Assembly (NCBI RefSeq): GCF_009768975.1
Contig: NZ_CP035733.1
Span: 310,001-374,000, forward strand
DNA length: 64,000 nucleotides
From: Sphingorhabdus lacus
Lineage (GTDB): Bacteria > Pseudomonadota > Alphaproteobacteria > Sphingomonadales > Sphingomonadaceae
Direction of reading: 5' to 3'
The notes beneath the pieces were generated by a model. It did no database searches. It saw only the letters and a program-made list of their open reading frames with translations, and was not told the origin of the DNA. A program made the position numbers and the translations under genes. Shown one piece after another: positions 26,628 to 35,827 of the stretch. Each line of letters starts with the position of its first letter. The stretch's first letter is position 1.

Positions 26628-27776
26628 ATGGCGGCAGTTCGCATCCTTCATTTGCATAGCAGTTTTAATCTGGGCGGACAGGAATCGCGCACGGTGCGTT
26701 TGATCAACCATTTCGGCGATCAAGCCGAACATACGATATTGTCGGCTGTCCCCGACGCCTTTGGTGGAGCGGATGCGATCGACAAGCGGATCAAATTTAC
26801 TCTGCCCAAAGACGCCGCGCCTTCGCTGGCGGGAATGCCCGGCATGGGCCGGTATCGGAAGCTCGCCGCTTATATGAAGAAATTCCATCTGGTGCTCAGT
26901 TATAATTGGGGGTCGATGGACGGCGTGATGGCACGCACTTTATTGGGGCAGGCCATGGGCTTGCCGCCGTTGATCCATCATGAAGATGGCTTCAACCATG
27001 ACGAGATCGAGCGGCTGAAAAAGCGTCGCAACTGGTTCCGCACCATCGCGCTGCAACGTGCCCATACGCTTGTGGTGCCGTCCAAAACACTGGAAAAAAT
27101 CGCGCGGACGCAATGGCACCAGCCGCTCGACAAGATATGCAGGTTTCCCAACGGGATCGACACCGACCACTATAACCGCCGTCCGCAGCGCGGATCTTTC
27201 CCGGGCTTTCAGAAGCGGGAGGGCGAAATCGTGGTCGGCACGATTGCGGGACTTCGCACCATCAAGAATTTGCCGCGCCTTGTCCGCGCTGTTGCTGCGG
27301 CGGGTCCAAATATACGTCTGGCCATCGCCGGGGAGGGGCCAGAGCGTGCGGCAATCATGGCCGAGGCCGAACGCGTGGGCATCGCAGACCGGGTGATGAT
27401 GCCGGGCTTTTTGAAGGATCCGTCACGCTATATCCGGCTGTTCGATATCTTCGCCTTGAGCTCGGACAGTGAACAATATCCGATTTCATTAGTTGAAGCG
27501 ATGACGAGCGGTATTCCCGCTGTTTCGACCGATGTCGGGGATGTACGCAACATGGTTTCCAAGGAAAATCGTCCGTTCATTGTCGGCCGCGAAGACGAAG
27601 CGGGGTTGGCCAACGCTATTTCTGTTTTGGCGCAGGATGCTGTGCTGCGCAGCAAAGTCGGAGACGCGAACCGGTTTATCGCCTGTTCGCAATATGACGA
27701 GGAAACGATGTTTGCCCGCTACAGGCAGCTTTATGGCTCTGCGATGAAACGCGCCGATTTTGCGCGACAAGCCTGA
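26628..27776 (+). CDS. Glycosyltransferase family 4-type (GT-B)
   Basis: 382 residues. N-terminal Rossmann domain with the glycine loop SSFNLGGQE; C-terminal donor-binding domain with GTIAGLRTIKNLPRLV, IAGEGPERA and the E-x7-E motif in SLVEAMTSGIPAVSTDVG. This matches the sugar nucleotide-dependent retaining GT4 family; donor and acceptor are unknown. It stands alone, divergent from selO with 37 nt between start codons. Confidence 0.88.
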   Translation: MAAVRILHLHSSFNLGGQESRTVRLINHFGDQAEHTILSAVPDAFGGADAIDKRIKFTLPKDAAPSLAGMPGMGRYRKLAAYMKKFHLVLSYNWGSMDGVMARTLLGQAMGLPPLIHHEDGFNHDEIERLKKRRNWFRTIALQRAHTLVVPSKTLEKIARTQWHQPLDKICRFPNGIDTDHYNRRPQRGSFPGFQKREGEIVVGTIAGLRTIKNLPRLVRAVAAAGPNIRLAIAGEGPERAAIMAEAERVGIADRVMMPGFLKDPSRYIRLFDIFALSSDSEQYPISLVEAMTSGIPAVSTDVGDVRNMVSKENRPFIVGREDEAGLANAISVLAQDAVLRSKVGDANRFIACSQYDEETMFARYRQLYGSAMKRADFARQA

Positions 27777-27855
27777 ATGTTTCAGTTAGCGGCGAATTAA
27801 TGGAGCAGGGGAAGGCGCTATTGGGCGCCGATTGCAATACATAGGGGTTGTGTTT

Positions 27856-29259
27856 GTGTTCAAGGGTCTGAAACCCATAATCTATGGCGGCCGTGAAGTG
27901 TGGCCGCTGGTCGAAGGTGGCAAGGGCGTCGCTGCAACAAATCATGCAAGTTCGGGTGCTTGGGCTGCCGCTGGCGGTATTGGCACCGTGTCCGCCGTAA
28001 ATGCCGACAGCTATGACGAAAATGGCAATATGATTCCGCAGGTGTTCTTCGGCAAAACGCGCGCCGAGCGGCATGAGGAACTGGTGGCCTATGGCATCAA
28101 GGGCGGCATCGCGCAGGTCAAACTGGCGCATGAAATCGCCGGAGGCAAAGGCGCGATCAATATTAACGTCTTGTGGGAAATGGGCGGCGCCCAGCGCATC
28201 CTGCACGGGATATTGGAAGAAACACGCGGCATGGTGACCGGCGTCACCTGTGGGGCAGGGATGCCCTACAAGCTGTCGGAAATTGCTGCGCAATATGGCG
28301 TCTATTATTTGCCAATCGTCAGCTCTGCCCGTGCGTTCCGTGCCTTGTGGAAGCGCGCTTATCACAAAGTGCCCGAATGGTTGGGTGCGGTCGTCTATGA
28401 AGACCCCTGGTTGGCAGGCGGCCATAATGGTCTGTCCAATGCCGAAGACCCACGCAGCCCCGAAGACCCCTATCCCCGCGTCAAAGCCTTGCGCGACGTC
28501 ATGCGGGCAGAGGGCATTTCGGACGAAGTGCCCATCGTCATGGCGGGCGGCGTCTGGTATTTGCGCGATTGGGACAATTGGATCGATAATCCCGAATTGG
28601 GGCAGATTGCATTCCAGTTCGGCACGCGTCCCTTGCTGACGCAGGAAAGCCCGATACCCGATGGCTGGAAAGATGCGTTGACGAAAATCCCGGAAGACGG
28701 GGTTTTGTTGCATCAATTCTCGCCAACCGGATTTTATTCGAGCGCCGTGATCAACCCATTCCTGCAGGAGTTGCAGAACCGGTCCGATCGCCAGATTCCG
28801 TACACTCAAACCGCCGATATGGACCATACGCTCCAGCTCGATGTGGGTGTTAAAGGCAAAAATTTCTGGGTGACCCCGGCGGACCTGATGAAGGCGCGCG
28901 AATGGGATGCAAGAGGCTTCACCGTTGCGCTGAAGACTCCCGACAATACGCTGGTCTTCGTTACGCCCTCCTCAGGTGATGTCATTCGCAAGGATCAGAA
29001 GGACTGCATGGGCTGTCTGTCGCATTGCGGTTTTTCGTCGTGGAAAGACCATGACAATAACAGCACCGGCCGCCTAGCCGACCCGCGCAGTTTCTGCATC
29101 CAGAAGGCACTTCAGAACATTGCACATGGCGCGCCCATTGATGAAAATCTGATGTTTGCCGGGCACAGCGCCTATCTGTTCGGCAAGGATCCGTTCTATT
29201 CCAATGGCTTCGTTCCGACGGTGAAACAGCTGGTCGATCGCATCCTGACCGGGGACTAA
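27856..29259 (+). CDS. Nitronate monooxygenase-like FMN protein with Cys-rich C-terminal region
   Basis: 467 residues. Class of NMO/2-nitropropane dioxygenase-like TIM barrels: TGVTCGAGMPYKLSEIA, YYLPIVSSARAF, GGHNGLSNAEDP and VPIVMAGGVW are the FMN-binding segments. It is about 100-150 residues longer than classic NMOs; the C-terminal part contains CMGCLSHC and a further SFC, a possible metal or Fe-S site. Start: GTG 27856 has AGGGG 9 nt upstream; GTG 27850 and TTG 27832 are alternatives. True substrate unknown. Confidence 0.82.
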   Translation: MFKGLKPIIYGGREVWPLVEGGKGVAATNHASSGAWAAAGGIGTVSAVNADSYDENGNMIPQVFFGKTRAERHEELVAYGIKGGIAQVKLAHEIAGGKGAININVLWEMGGAQRILHGILEETRGMVTGVTCGAGMPYKLSEIAAQYGVYYLPIVSSARAFRALWKRAYHKVPEWLGAVVYEDPWLAGGHNGLSNAEDPRSPEDPYPRVKALRDVMRAEGISDEVPIVMAGGVWYLRDWDNWIDNPELGQIAFQFGTRPLLTQESPIPDGWKDALTKIPEDGVLLHQFSPTGFYSSAVINPFLQELQNRSDRQIPYTQTADMDHTLQLDVGVKGKNFWVTPADLMKAREWDARGFTVALKTPDNTLVFVTPSSGDVIRKDQKDCMGCLSHCGFSSWKDHDNNSTGRLADPRSFCIQKALQNIAHGAPIDENLMFAGHSAYLFGKDPFYSNGFVPTVKQLVDRILTGD

Positions 29260-29316
29260 TTGCGGCGGTCATTTACCGATTATTGACCTTATTCCCTTAT
29301 CTTTTTCGGCAAGGGG

Positions 29317-29655
29317 ATGTTGATGGGGTACATGACGTCGCAATATCGAAAGGTAGCACCCGCGCGCTTGGAGCAGCGGGAGGCGCAGCGGCACCCTGTG
29401 TTGCTCGGCAAGGCCACCGTCCGCAATCATACAAAACTGCCCTTGGAAGCCAGCCTGGTCGACCTTTCGGTCTATGGCTGCCGCGTTCTGATCGACGGGG
29501 GCATCAATGTCGGCGACCGGATCTGGCTGCGTCTTGCCGGAAGCCAGCCCATTACCGCGACCGCCGTCTGGGCCGAAGGCAACCGGCTCGGCTGTAAATT
29601 TGACGAGATGCTGGACCGGGCGCTTTTCCGGCAGCTAACTCTCCAAAACTGCTGA
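29317..29655 (+). CDS. PilZ domain protein (c-di-GMP receptor-like)
   Basis: 112 residues, single PilZ domain. The N-terminal arginine cluster QREAQRHPV and the DLSVYGCRV motif (D/N-x-S-x-x-G) are the two c-di-GMP contact sites of the family; the first is not a perfect RxxxR, so binding is likely but not certain. Start ATG 29317 with AAGGGG adjacent; the Met at 29332 is another candidate. Convergent with amtB, 10 nt apart. Confidence 0.82.
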   Translation: MLMGYMTSQYRKVAPARLEQREAQRHPVLLGKATVRNHTKLPLEASLVDLSVYGCRVLIDGGINVGDRIWLRLAGSQPITATAVWAEGNRLGCKFDEMLDRALFRQLTLQNC

Positions 29656-29665
29656 GCGTTCGAAC

Positions 29666-30976
29666 CTAGTCCAGATCCCAGGCGCGTTCGCCATGGCTGG
29701 AGATATCCAGTCCATCGCGTTCCTGATCTTCGCTGACCCGCATCGGCAGGACCATCGATACCATATAGCCGATAATCAGGGTGACGACTGCGGAGTAGAC
29801 CGCGACTATCGCGACACCCTTTAACTGCACCCAAAGCTGCGAGCCCATGCCCGCGCCTTCGGCATAGCCGACGCCGCCAAAGCTTTCGCTGGCGAAGATG
29901 GCGAGCAGGAGCGATCCCAGCATTCCACCGACGCCATGGACGGCAAAGACATCCAGCGAATCGTCGATCTTCAGCGTGCCCTTCACCAGACCAACGCACC
30001 AGAAGCAGACCAATCCGGCGAGGAGCCCGATAATGATTGCGCCGCCGGGTCCAACGGTTCCCGCGGCAGGCGTGATGGTTGCCAGTCCTGCGACCGCGCC
30101 GGTGGCAAAGCCGACCGCTGTGGATTTGCCGACCTTGAACCGCTCGATCAGGATCCAGACCAGCGCCGCAACTGATGCAGCAACATGGGTGTTGATAATC
30201 GCGCTCGCCGCTGCGTCACTTGCCGCAAGGGCCGAGCCCCCGTTGAATCCGAACCAGCCCACCCACAAAAGGCCGGCACCTGCGACCGTCAGCGCGGGGC
30301 TGTGCGGCAACATCAAGGTCTTGGGAAAGCCGATGCGCTTGCCGAGCATCAACGCCACCACGAGCGCCGAGATGCCCGCCGTGGTATGCACCACGATGCC
30401 GCCTGCAAAGTCGATAACGCCCTGTTCCGCAAGAAATCCGCCCCCCCAGACCCAGCGGGTGACGGGGATGTAGACAAGCAAAGACCAGAGCGCGCTAAAG
30501 GCGACGACCCATCCGAAGCGCGCACGCTCCACCCATGCGCCGACAATCAGCGCGGGCGTGATGATCGCAAAGGTCATCTGGAACAGCGCAAATGCGAGCT
30601 CGCCAATAGTCTGGTCTTCACGGACCGAATCGAGCAGGCCGTTGAACATGAAATTCTCTGGCGAGCCGATGTAGCTGTTCCCGTTCACGGAAAAGGCGAG
30701 GCTGTATCCGACGGCAATCCAGATCACCGACCCCATTGCGGCGATTGCGCCGCATTGCACGAGCACCGACAGGAAGTTCTTGGCGCGTACAAGGCCGCCG
30801 TAAAAAAGCGCGAGGCCGGGCAGGGTCATCAAAAGGACCAAGGCCGACGAGGTCAAGATCCATGCGCTGTCGCCGCTATCGGGCTCAGGCAGCGCGACGA
30901 CGGCATCCTGCGCAAAGGCAGGTGCTGCCAAAAAAGCACCGGCAACACATACTGCACTCAGGATTTTATTGGCCAT
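29666..30976 (-). CDS. amtB: Ammonium transporter AmtB
   Basis: 436 residues. Residues 1-22 form a cleaved signal peptide (ending APAFAQ), as in E. coli AmtB, followed by eleven membrane helices. Conserved pieces: LPGLALFYGGLVRAKN, VHTTAGISALV with the first twin-pore His, and DVFAVHGVGGMLG with the second. No glnK/glnB gene is adjacent, although the pair is usually linked. The 104-nt gap upstream should hold its promoter; I could not find a well-spaced sigma-54 site there. Confidence 0.95.
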   Translation of the reverse strand: MANKILSAVCVAGAFLAAPAFAQDAVVALPEPDSGDSAWILTSSALVLLMTLPGLALFYGGLVRAKNFLSVLVQCGAIAAMGSVIWIAVGYSLAFSVNGNSYIGSPENFMFNGLLDSVREDQTIGELAFALFQMTFAIITPALIVGAWVERARFGWVVAFSALWSLLVYIPVTRWVWGGGFLAEQGVIDFAGGIVVHTTAGISALVVALMLGKRIGFPKTLMLPHSPALTVAGAGLLWVGWFGFNGGSALAASDAAASAIINTHVAASVAALVWILIERFKVGKSTAVGFATGAVAGLATITPAAGTVGPGGAIIIGLLAGLVCFWCVGLVKGTLKIDDSLDVFAVHGVGGMLGSLLLAIFASESFGGVGYAEGAGMGSQLWVQLKGVAIVAVYSAVVTLIIGYMVSMVLPMRVSEDQERDGLDISSHGERAWDLD

Positions 30977-31080
30977 GTCCGCTCCGCCCCATTTTTTTCT
31001 GTAGGGCGTCCTAAGACAGGCGGGGCGGATGCTCAATGCCAAAAATTACGGTTAACGGCATGTTAGCGAACGAAAATTGC

Positions 31081-32079
31081 TCAGGACCAGCCATCAAGAA
31101 CCTGATCGGCTGGGCGATGGCCATCTGCCCACATCCGTATATTGGCGATCACACGCTCCCCCGACGCGCCGCGTCCTTCGAAAGTTGCGCTGCCCAGATG
31201 GGGCAGCAGGACCACGTTCGGGATGGCAAGTAAGCGGGGATCGACCGCAGGTTCGTGGGTGTACACGTCAAGGCCAGCACCCGCGATCCTTCCGGATTCG
31301 AGCGCGTCCATCAACGCTACCTCGTCGATCAACTCGCCGCGCGAGCTGTTGATTATGTAGGCATCCGGCTTCATCAGCGCGATACGGTCCGCGTTGATGA
31401 TCTTGTCCGTCTCCGACGTCAGCGGACAATGCAGCGAAATAATATCGGCGCGGCCCACCAAGCGGTCGAGATCCGGCTCAAAGCTTACGCCCAGTTCTTC
31501 TTCCACACTGGCGGGTAAACGGTGACGCTTGTTGTAGATGATATTCAGGCCAAAGGCTTTGGCGCGAATGGCCACAGCCTCACCAATCCGGCCAAAGCCG
31601 ATAATGCCCAACGTCTTGCCGCCAATCCGGTGGCCGAGCATTCCGGTCGGGCTCCAACCCTGCCATCCCCCGCTGCGCATCAGGCGATGTCCTTCGCCTA
31701 ACCGGCGCGGGACATTGAGGATGAGGGCCATGGTGAGGTCGGCGGTGTCGTCGGTAAATACACCCGGGGTGTTGGTCACCATGATGCCTTTGGCTTTGGC
31801 GGCGGCGAGATCGATATGGTTCACGCCTGCGCCATAGTTGGCGATCAGCTTGAGGCGGGGCGGTGCCGCCGCGATCAGGTCTGCATCAATCCGGTCGGTG
31901 ACCGTTGGCACCAGCACATCGCAATCGGCCATCGCCGACGCCAGTTCTTCAGGGGACAAAGGTGTGTCGTCGGCGTTGAACGTCGCGTCAAACAGTTCGG
32001 CCATTCGTTGTTCGACAGCGGGAAGAAGCTGGCGGGTGACGCGGACGCGGGGTCGTTCGATGCGGCTGAGTTCGGGCAT
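31081..32079 (-). CDS. D-2-hydroxyacid dehydrogenase (glyoxylate/hydroxypyruvate reductase-like)
   Basis: 332 residues. NAD(P)-dependent D-isomer-specific family. The coenzyme loop GIIGFGRIGEAVA is present, along with the catalytic Arg in NSSRGELID, Glu in GAGLDVYTHEP and His in LLPHLGSAT. The overall pattern fits glyoxylate reductase/GhrB-type enzymes; substrate choice between glyoxylate, hydroxypyruvate and related acids is open. On the same strand as amtB but 104 nt away. Confidence 0.88.
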   Translation of the reverse strand: MPELSRIERPRVRVTRQLLPAVEQRMAELFDATFNADDTPLSPEELASAMADCDVLVPTVTDRIDADLIAAAPPRLKLIANYGAGVNHIDLAAAKAKGIMVTNTPGVFTDDTADLTMALILNVPRRLGEGHRLMRSGGWQGWSPTGMLGHRIGGKTLGIIGFGRIGEAVAIRAKAFGLNIIYNKRHRLPASVEEELGVSFEPDLDRLVGRADIISLHCPLTSETDKIINADRIALMKPDAYIINSSRGELIDEVALMDALESGRIAGAGLDVYTHEPAVDPRLLAIPNVVLLPHLGSATFEGRGASGERVIANIRMWADGHRPADQVLDGWS

Positions 32080-32174
32080 GCGGCGAGTAAAGCGGATTTC
32101 GGGCTGACGTCAAGACAGGATGGTTGCACTGTCGGTGTACCTTACAGTATAGAGTGAGGCTCTGGGGTAAGATA

Positions 32175-32660
32175 ATGGCAAATCAGGCAAAAATCATTTG
32201 GCAAGGCGTTGCACTGTGCACTGCGTTTTTCGGCGCGGTCGCACTGGACGCGCAGGCACAGCAAAAAACACCCTATTGGGCATCTATCGAAGAATCCGAG
32301 GCGCGGATGCGCACGGGGCCCAGTACCGAATTTCCGGTGAAGTGGGTCTACAAGCGGCAGAATATGCCGGTTAAAGTCGTTGCCGTGCACAGCGTGTGGC
32401 GCAAGGTTGAGGATCCCGACGGCGATCAGGGCTGGATGCATGTCCGCCTGCTCAGCCCCAAGCGGACCGCCCTTGTTGTCGGAAGCGGCATAGCTGCCTT
32501 ACGCGAGACCCCGCAGCAGACGGCCCGCATTGCCTGGCGTGTAGAACCCGGCGTTGTCGGCAAGATCGACGAATGCGACAAAGGCTGGTGCCGCTTCGAC
32601 AATGCGGGGCGCTACGGCTTTATCGAAACCGACCGGCTGTGGGGCGACGAAGCGCTTTAG
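32175..32660 (+). CDS. Exported bacterial SH3-domain protein
   Basis: 161 residues. Signal peptide to about residue 31 (WQGVALCTAFFGAVALDAQA), then two SH3-like units: SEARMRTGPSTEFPVKWVY with WRKVEDPDGDQGWMH, and a second one around VEPGVVGKIDECDKGWCRF. Such periplasmic SH3 proteins typically bind cell wall or partner peptides; the ligand is unknown. Start ATG 32175 follows GGGGTAAGATA. Its TAG stop interlocks with the convergent neighbour's TAA in TTAG (32657-32660). Confidence 0.83.
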   Translation: MANQAKIIWQGVALCTAFFGAVALDAQAQQKTPYWASIEESEARMRTGPSTEFPVKWVYKRQNMPVKVVAVHSVWRKVEDPDGDQGWMHVRLLSPKRTALVVGSGIAALRETPQQTARIAWRVEPGVVGKIDECDKGWCRFDNAGRYGFIETDRLWGDEAL

Positions 32661-33469
32661 GCGTGGATCGCCTCGGGCAGAGGGGCATCTTCCTTGCCAC
32701 GATTTACGACTTCAGCGAATTTCACATGATATTTGGGGTGTTCGGTCCCCATCCATTTGTCCCACCACGTAAAATATAGGCCGTAATTGGTGTTGAAGCC
32801 GCCATGATGGTGCAAGTCATGATGCACCGTCGTGTTGATCCAGCTTGTCAGGGGCGTCGCGAGCCACCAGCGCGGGAAAAATTCAAAGCCCGCATGGCCC
32901 ATGGCGTTGCGGATGATCTGGAAATTCAGCCAGGTGAACATGACCCAGCCCGGCGTTGGCACGAAAAACTGCCAGATGGGCACGAACATGAACATCACCA
33001 AGGCTTCCGGTATCGCAAAGCTGTAGGCGGCCCAAGGTGTCGGAGTGATCGACCGGTGGTGGGCATAATGGAAATGCTTGAACAATTTGGGATGGTGCAT
33101 GAAGCGATGCGCCCAGTAGAAATAGGCATCATGCGCGATGATGATGGCGGCTAGGATCAGCAGGTCGGTCCCGATGCCGAAGCTGCCGTCGAACCGTTTG
33201 AAAATACCGTTCTGGCTTCCCCAAATGAGGAATGCCGCGCCCACCGTGTAGACGATCGCGGACTGCATCGACTGCAAGAATTCGCGCCGCATATCGGCTG
33301 GTGTCGCCTCACGCGCCTGGATCTTGCGTTGGCGTAAAGCGGTCCGGCGTAACAACCAGACTATGGAAAATGTGACACTCGCCGCAATCAGATAGCGTCC
33401 GAAGTCAAAAGCAAAAACATATTGCCCTTTGGTCAGCAATATATCGAGGGGAGGAATTCCGGTGTTCAT
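32657..33469 (-). CDS. Fatty acid hydroxylase / sterol desaturase family protein
   Basis: 270-residue diiron membrane enzyme with about four helices. The eight-histidine pattern is complete: HDAYFYWAHRFMHH, HYAHHRS and TTVHHDLHHH. The family hydroxylates or desaturates fatty acids, sterols, sphingoid bases or carotenoids; the sequence alone does not decide. In a sphingolipid- and carotenoid-producing order both are plausible substrates (inference). Confidence 0.87.
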   Translation of the reverse strand: MNTGIPPLDILLTKGQYVFAFDFGRYLIAASVTFSIVWLLRRTALRQRKIQAREATPADMRREFLQSMQSAIVYTVGAAFLIWGSQNGIFKRFDGSFGIGTDLLILAAIIIAHDAYFYWAHRFMHHPKLFKHFHYAHHRSITPTPWAAYSFAIPEALVMFMFVPIWQFFVPTPGWVMFTWLNFQIIRNAMGHAGFEFFPRWWLATPLTSWINTTVHHDLHHHGGFNTNYGLYFTWWDKWMGTEHPKYHVKFAEVVNRGKEDAPLPEAIHA

Positions 33470-33561
33470 TTATTTATCCTTGGGCAGTTGATGTGCGCCA
33501 ACTGCCAGTTCGTCGCCGGTTATGCCCTTCAATTTCGGAAACTGGCTAGCCGATTCTGAAA

Positions 33562-34605
33562 TCAACCAGCTTTCAATGCGCGAAAGGCGCTGGGCGTCAT
33601 GCCTTCTGCCTCGCGAAAGGCGCGGTTGAATGGGCCCAGCGATCCAAAGCCTGCATCAAGGGCAATGGTGATGATCGGTACGTCCCTTTGCGTCGGATCC
33701 GAGAGAGCCGCTTTCACCTCGGCAAGGCGATAGCCGTTCAGGAAGGACGTGAAATTGCGGTGGCCCAGTTGCTGGTTGATCGTCCGGCGCAAACGATATT
33801 CCTGCTCGCCCAATTGTTGGGCCAGCTTGGCGATCGAAAGGGTTTCGTCCCGATGCGCCATTTCGCGCGCCATATGCGCCAGCAGTTTTTCGGATAATCC
33901 GTCATCGGGCTGCGCTTTCGGAAGGTTGCTCCGTTGTACAGGCGCGGTCGGACCGAACAGGTCGGCCTGCCGCATCTGGAATAGGGCGGCGCAAAAGGCG
34001 AGAACAACCAAAATGATTGTGCTTCCCACGATACGGATAATCGACTTGTCGGCGATCTCATTATGTGCGGCAACCTCCGCAAAGGCGATAACAACGACAT
34101 AAAATCCAACCACAGCAATAATGCGGGGCCGCATTTTGCGCCGTGGTTCGACCAGGTCGCCTTCGCGGCTTTTCCACACTTCCCAAAAGGCGGCGGCGGC
34201 GAAGCCGAGCATAGCCACACGAAACAGAACGCCCGAAACAGCATTGAACGGGCCATCTTCGGGGAAGGACAACTGCGTAACGCCGGTGTTGATCACCGAT
34301 AGGGCGACGAGAAGAACGGCACCTGGTTTCACCCTGTCTTCGTCGCTGAACCATGCGCGGGTGAACAGCCAGAAAAGACCTGGCGTCGCACCGGCTCCCA
34401 GAGCGAGGAACAAGCCGAATATATTGGGTTCCCGGTACCAACCTGCTGTGACCAGCAAATAGCAACAGATCGCAGCGTTCATCAGCACGGCCAGACGGGC
34501 CGCTAAGGACGGACCATGATCGCGGAGAAGAATCCAGCTCCACAGCGCGAGCAGGGAAATGGCACCCCCGCGTGCCATCATGTCGATATGGTTGAAATAG
34601 TCCAT
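33562..34605 (-). CDS. Membrane-anchored AraC family transcriptional regulator
   Basis: 347 residues. The N-terminal 215 residues hold six or seven hydrophobic segments (ISLLALWSWILL, AAICCYLLVTAGW, AVLLVALSVI, IIAVVGFYVVVIAFA, STIILVVLAFCAALF); the C-terminal 110 are an AraC double helix-turn-helix (SIAKLAQQLGEQEYRLRRTI and VPIITIALDAGFGSLGPFNRAFREAEGMTPSAFR, cited by ends). A one-component sensor in the inner membrane is implied; signal and targets are unknown. It faces the GNAT-like gene across a 129-nt divergent gap. Confidence 0.87.
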   Translation of the reverse strand: MDYFNHIDMMARGGAISLLALWSWILLRDHGPSLAARLAVLMNAAICCYLLVTAGWYREPNIFGLFLALGAGATPGLFWLFTRAWFSDEDRVKPGAVLLVALSVINTGVTQLSFPEDGPFNAVSGVLFRVAMLGFAAAAFWEVWKSREGDLVEPRRKMRPRIIAVVGFYVVVIAFAEVAAHNEIADKSIIRIVGSTIILVVLAFCAALFQMRQADLFGPTAPVQRSNLPKAQPDDGLSEKLLAHMAREMAHRDETLSIAKLAQQLGEQEYRLRRTINQQLGHRNFTSFLNGYRLAEVKAALSDPTQRDVPIITIALDAGFGSLGPFNRAFREAEGMTPSAFRALKAG

Positions 34606-34734
34606 CGGTGCGCATGGCTGTCATAAAGCATGCCGTGCGACAAGCTGATTTCGAAATCGGACAAATGCTGCAGCGTTCAGAATTTATTTTCGAAATCGCA
34701 CTACACCGTCACGCTCAACTCGACGGAGCCTTTT

Positions 34735-35421
34735 GTGCCGGACATTAGCAGTTTGAAGTTATTAGGTGCCGCTGGCATCCTGTCTTACGCAGCCGCGCGG
34801 CTGGCGGCGAAGGCGGGGATGATCGGGTATAGCCGCTTGCTGCTGGTTGCTGTGCCGGTTTCAGGTATGCCCGAAATGCCACGCGGCTTTCGAGTTGCGC
34901 CCATGTCGGCCACCGAATTGGAAAAGCATAGCATCGACATTAGTCCCGCCGTCCAGCGCCTCCGCTTTGCGCAAGGCATGACCTGTCTCGCGGCATTCAA
35001 CCGCAAGGAGGAACTGGTCGGCATATCCTGGGTTGGCGCAGGTCCGTTTGAAGAAGACGCCATGCCGATCCGTTTTCATGTTCCCGCCGATGCGGGATGG
35101 GATGCAGGGCTCTGGATCAAGCCACAGTTTCGGATGGGCAGGGGCTTTGCCGCGCTGTGGGCAGGAACGGCGCAATGGCTGAATGCCCATGATAAAAACT
35201 GTTCGATGAGCTGGATCGCCGACTATAATCTGCCGTCGATATTGTCGCACAAGCGGATGGGCGCCGTGACGGTCGGGCGGGTCCTGACATTCCGCTTCTT
35301 CCGCTGGCATTATATGGCCGAAGGACGCCCCAGATTGGTGCGGTTGAATAGTGGTATTGCGTCAAACGTCCGCTTGCCGCATGCTTCGTCGGACTCGGCA
35401 TTTGGGAGCATCTTGGCCTAA
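34735..35421 (+). CDS. GNAT-like protein of unknown function
   Basis: 228 residues from GTG 34735, which has GGAG 7 nt upstream; the frame is open back to 34630 and ATG there would add 35 residues. A hydrophobic N terminus (LLGAAGILSYAAARLAAKAG, MIGYSRLLLVAVPVSG) is followed by a globular part with ELVGISWVGAG, FRMGRGFAALWAG (a possible acetyl-CoA loop, R-x-G-x-G-like) and NLPSILSHKRMGAVTVG, the latter typical of GNAT alpha4. An acetyltransferase is likely; substrate unknown. Confidence 0.65.
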   Translation: MPDISSLKLLGAAGILSYAAARLAAKAGMIGYSRLLLVAVPVSGMPEMPRGFRVAPMSATELEKHSIDISPAVQRLRFAQGMTCLAAFNRKEELVGISWVGAGPFEEDAMPIRFHVPADAGWDAGLWIKPQFRMGRGFAALWAGTAQWLNAHDKNCSMSWIADYNLPSILSHKRMGAVTVGRVLTFRFFRWHYMAEGRPRLVRLNSGIASNVRLPHASSDSAFGSILA

Positions 35422-35472
35422 GCTGTTTACCGGATGAAGATGATAGTGCTGGGGCACATGAGGAGAAGAAAA

Positions 35473-35769
35473 ATGCGTTTGAAAATGGGCATTTTGGTTA
35501 CCGGACTTTTGCTTTCAGCCCCGGTCTCTGCACAGAATTATAACGGGTTTGTGATGCAGCCTGAGTATAATTTCAGCTCTAGCGATATGTCGTGGTCCTA
35601 TGGCGGCGTCCGTCAAAGTGCCGAGACGGTCTTGGCGCAATTGCGCGCGCGTTGCAGCAGCGATCGCCAATATGACCAATATTATTGCCGGCGCGGCATG
35701 AAGATTTTGAACAAAGCCTATGCCGAGTATAAATTGCGCAAGGCTGCGGAAGCTACAGCGGCAGAATAA
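35473..35769 (+). CDS. Small exported protein of unknown function
   Basis: 98 residues, signal peptide to about residue 21 (LVTGLLLSAPVSAQ). The mature part is Tyr- and Ser-rich at first (NYNGFVMQPEYNFSSS) and then basic with four Cys-containing positions (RARCSSDRQYDQYYCRRG), so one disulfide is possible. Start ATG 35473 has AGGAGA 7 nt upstream; earlier in-frame ATGs (35434, 35458) are weaker. I do not recognise a family. Confidence 0.65.
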   Translation: MRLKMGILVTGLLLSAPVSAQNYNGFVMQPEYNFSSSDMSWSYGGVRQSAETVLAQLRARCSSDRQYDQYYCRRGMKILNKAYAEYKLRKAAEATAAE

Positions 35770-35827
35770 CGATGCGGCATGCATTTCACGATAGGCGCGG
35801 CGACACGCCGCTGCTATCGCTTGGGCT

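Noticed and set aside
27676-28827. 383-codon minus-strand frame over the glycosyltransferase end and the NMO-like gene
   Set aside because: Spans two real genes in antisense and has no protein-like features.
30977-31080. Sigma-54 promoter for amtB (TTGGCATTGAGCATCCGC on the minus strand)
   Set aside because: The spacing between GG and GC is not 10 nt, so it does not fit the -24/-12 rule.
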